Origin: GCA-002722245 sp038154685
Lineage (GTDB): Bacteria; Bacteroidota; Bacteroidia; Flavobacteriales_C; GCA-002722245
Reading direction: 5' to 3'
Assembly (NCBI GenBank): GCA_038154685.1
Contig: JAYPYW010000071.1
Coordinates: 1 to 15,389 of the forward strand
Length of the DNA: 15,389 nt
Below the pieces are notes generated by a model, which made no database searches, was not told the DNA's origin, and was given only the letters and a program-made list of their open reading frames with translations. Both the position numbers and the translations under genes were made by a program. How positions within the stretch are numbered: position 1 is the first letter of the stretch; the number at the start of each line of letters is the position of its first letter. Below are positions 13,960 through 15,389 of the stretch, in pieces.

Positions 13960-15126
13960 TTAGGATTTAAATAAAAGCTCTGTGGCATCTCTCCAAGGTA
14001 CAACCTCTGTTCCGTCAGATCGGCTTTGTTTTGTTTCGCCGTTATATATCACAATAGCTTTTTCAGATTTTGAAAGGTTTCTCCAGTATTTGATGTTTTT
14101 AAAATAATCGGATGAAATGGTAGCGCCTGATTTAATCTCAACTGGAATTAACTCCGGTCCATTATCAATGATAATATCAATTTCTCGCCCAGTCTTATCT
14201 CTCCAATAATATAAATTCATGGACTTCCCAGCGTGCAAACGAGATTTAACCAGCTCGGTAATTACCATCCCCTCAAAAATAGCACCTCTTAAAGGGTGAG
14301 TTGATAATTGATTTTCATTTTGTATTCCAAGTAGGTAGCAAACAATACTTGTATCGTAAAAATATATTTTGGGACGTTTTACAATGGTTTTATTGAAGTT
14401 TTGATGGTGTGATTTCAATAAGTAAATCACAAAGCTACTTTCCAAAATACCAATCCATGAATTTGCCGTTTTTGAATCAACTCCGCACTCTACACCAATA
14501 GATGTGAGGTTTAGTTCCTGTCCGTTTCTTCCCGCAAGAAGTCTTACAAATTTTTCAAATTGATTTAGGTTGGAAATATTTTTAATCAGCCTTACATCCC
14601 TATCAATGTAGGTTCTGATATAATTTGGACACCAATCACCAACAGGAATATCCTGATCATAAACTGGAGGGTAAAAACCTTTAAACAAAATTTTATTAGT
14701 TGTGTCCGGTGCTATTTTAGCTTTGTTCAGCTCATTAAATGAAAAAGGTAATAAATTAAAATAAGCAACCCTTCCAGCTAATGTTTGAGAAATAGTTTCT
14801 TGTAAAAGGAAATTGTTTGATCCTGAAAGAATATAAAGACCTTTTTCTGATGAGTTATCCAATACTTCTTGCAGATAAGAAAACAATAACGGTGCCCTTT
14901 GAACTTCATCAAGAATAGCGCCGGCTGGATAATTACTTAAAAAACCTTTGGGATCATCCAAGGCAAATTGTCTTACATCAGGATTTTCCAAACTTACGTA
15001 AGGTTTGTCTTTAAACAAACTCTTAATTAGAGTTGTTTTACCACTTTGGCGTGGTCCTGTAACTGCCACAGCTTTAAAAACCTGACGTAGTTCCAGTAAC
15101 TTTTTCTCCGCATTTCTTAAAACCAT
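13960..15126 (-). CDS. AAA ATPase with DUF4143 domain (388 aa)
   Basis: The N-terminal AAA_14-type ATPase has Walker A GPRQSGKTT (24-32), Walker B AILDEVQ (70-76), the sensor LSGSNNF (100-106), and LAGRVAYFNLLPFSFNEL (117-133), typical of this family. A linker with YIRTYIDRDVRLI (169-181) leads to the C-terminal DUF4143 region, a restriction-endonuclease-like fold with possible active-site residues Glu285, Asp317 (GREIDIII) and Glu330-x-Lys332 (PVEIKSG). Proteins like this are common and often present in several copies, with unknown function; a link to mobile or toxin-antitoxin-like loci has been proposed. It is alone here, with AT-rich flanks on both sides. The start at 15126 gives the usual short N-terminus; no clear promoter match is seen. 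Confidence 0.92.
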   Translation of the reverse strand: MVLRNAEKKLLELRQVFKAVAVTGPRQSGKTTLIKSLFKDKPYVSLENPDVRQFALDDPKGFLSNYPAGAILDEVQRAPLLFSYLQEVLDNSSEKGLYILSGSNNFLLQETISQTLAGRVAYFNLLPFSFNELNKAKIAPDTTNKILFKGFYPPVYDQDIPVGDWCPNYIRTYIDRDVRLIKNISNLNQFEKFVRLLAGRNGQELNLTSIGVECGVDSKTANSWIGILESSFVIYLLKSHHQNFNKTIVKRPKIYFYDTSIVCYLLGIQNENQLSTHPLRGAIFEGMVITELVKSRLHAGKSMNLYYWRDKTGREIDIIIDNGPELIPVEIKSGATISSDYFKNIKYWRNLSKSEKAIVIYNGETKQSRSDGTEVVPWRDATELLFKS

Positions 15127-15389
15127 GAATTAAATATATGGAAAAATACGGAATGTGATTCCTTAAAAAGATAATTATTTTCTCTAGCTATTTAATTAGG
15201 TTAATAGCAGAAAAAACACCCCACCTTTAAATCAGGGTTTAAAAAACACCCAAAACCAATTTTAAACTATTGATTATCAATGTAATTAAACCAATATAAA
15301 CTTATTAAAAAATTAGTTTTTACCCCGTTAGGTGTTTTGATGCGGTATACAATTCTTTTAAATTTATATACAATTTCCTTTTTTTAAGG
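15127..15389. other. AT-rich region without a gene, with short repeats
   Basis: No open frame of note lies on either strand. An 11-mer AAAAAACACCC occurs twice exactly 30 bp apart (15211-15221, 15241-15251), and its inverted core GGTGTTTT lies at 15331-15338. TATACAATT is repeated at 15346-15354 and 15367-15375, spaced 21 bp. This may be the control region or 5' leader of a gene beyond the window. Confidence 0.5.

Noticed and set aside
15181..15389. CRISPR-like array at the right end
   Set aside because: The repeats are 9-11 nt, only two copies each and AT-rich; no spacer pattern or cas gene is present.

Overview
The window looks like a piece of a low-GC Bacteroidota genome, most likely a marine Flavobacteriales-type organism. 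The evidence is two secreted proteins with type IX secretion (T9SS) type A sorting tails, several lipoproteins with Bacteroidota-style lipoboxes, no Shine-Dalgarno sequences, promoter elements of the TTG / TAnnTTTG type, and the gene order yicC-gmk-nadD. Two runs of exactly 10 N (885-894 and 8458-8467) show that it is a draft scaffold; both lie between genes.

Layout. At 1-60 is the 3' end of an unidentified plus-strand gene, followed by a strong terminator. From 289 to 1929, on the minus strand, are four small lipoproteins: one stand-alone 183-residue protein, and three tandem TRL-like lipoproteins 11 bp apart that form one transcription unit with its own promoter and terminator. From 2068 to 5852, also minus, is a run of SDR oxidoreductase, nadD, gmk, yicC and an EamA transporter (transcribed eamA to SDR). 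Palindromic dispersed repeats sit in the gaps around nadD, gmk, yicC and eamA. A small ArsC/Spx-like protein (5993-6340) is divergent from a plus-strand pair: a T9SS surface protein whose stop codon overlaps the start of a gamma-class carbonic anhydrase-like gene.

The 284-bp gap at 8313-8596 holds dispersed-repeat debris, one N gap and the fumarase terminator. Class I fumarase (8597-10201, minus) is divergent from a 1072-residue T9SS-secreted protein built on an internal duplication of about 330 residues. The right end holds the promoter and first part of a broken Crp/Fnr-type gene, a solitary AAA/DUF4143 ATPase, and about 260 bp of AT-rich DNA without a gene.

Most genes are housekeeping: NAD synthesis, GMP phosphorylation, RNA turnover and the TCA cycle. 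The parts with least explanation are the TRL lipoprotein cassette, the duplicated secreted protein, the repeats that abut coding sequences, and a set of promoter elements ending about 4-5 nt before start codons, which would give leaderless mRNAs. I see no CRISPR array, tRNA, rRNA or intact mobile element. No clearly new defence or mobile system is visible.
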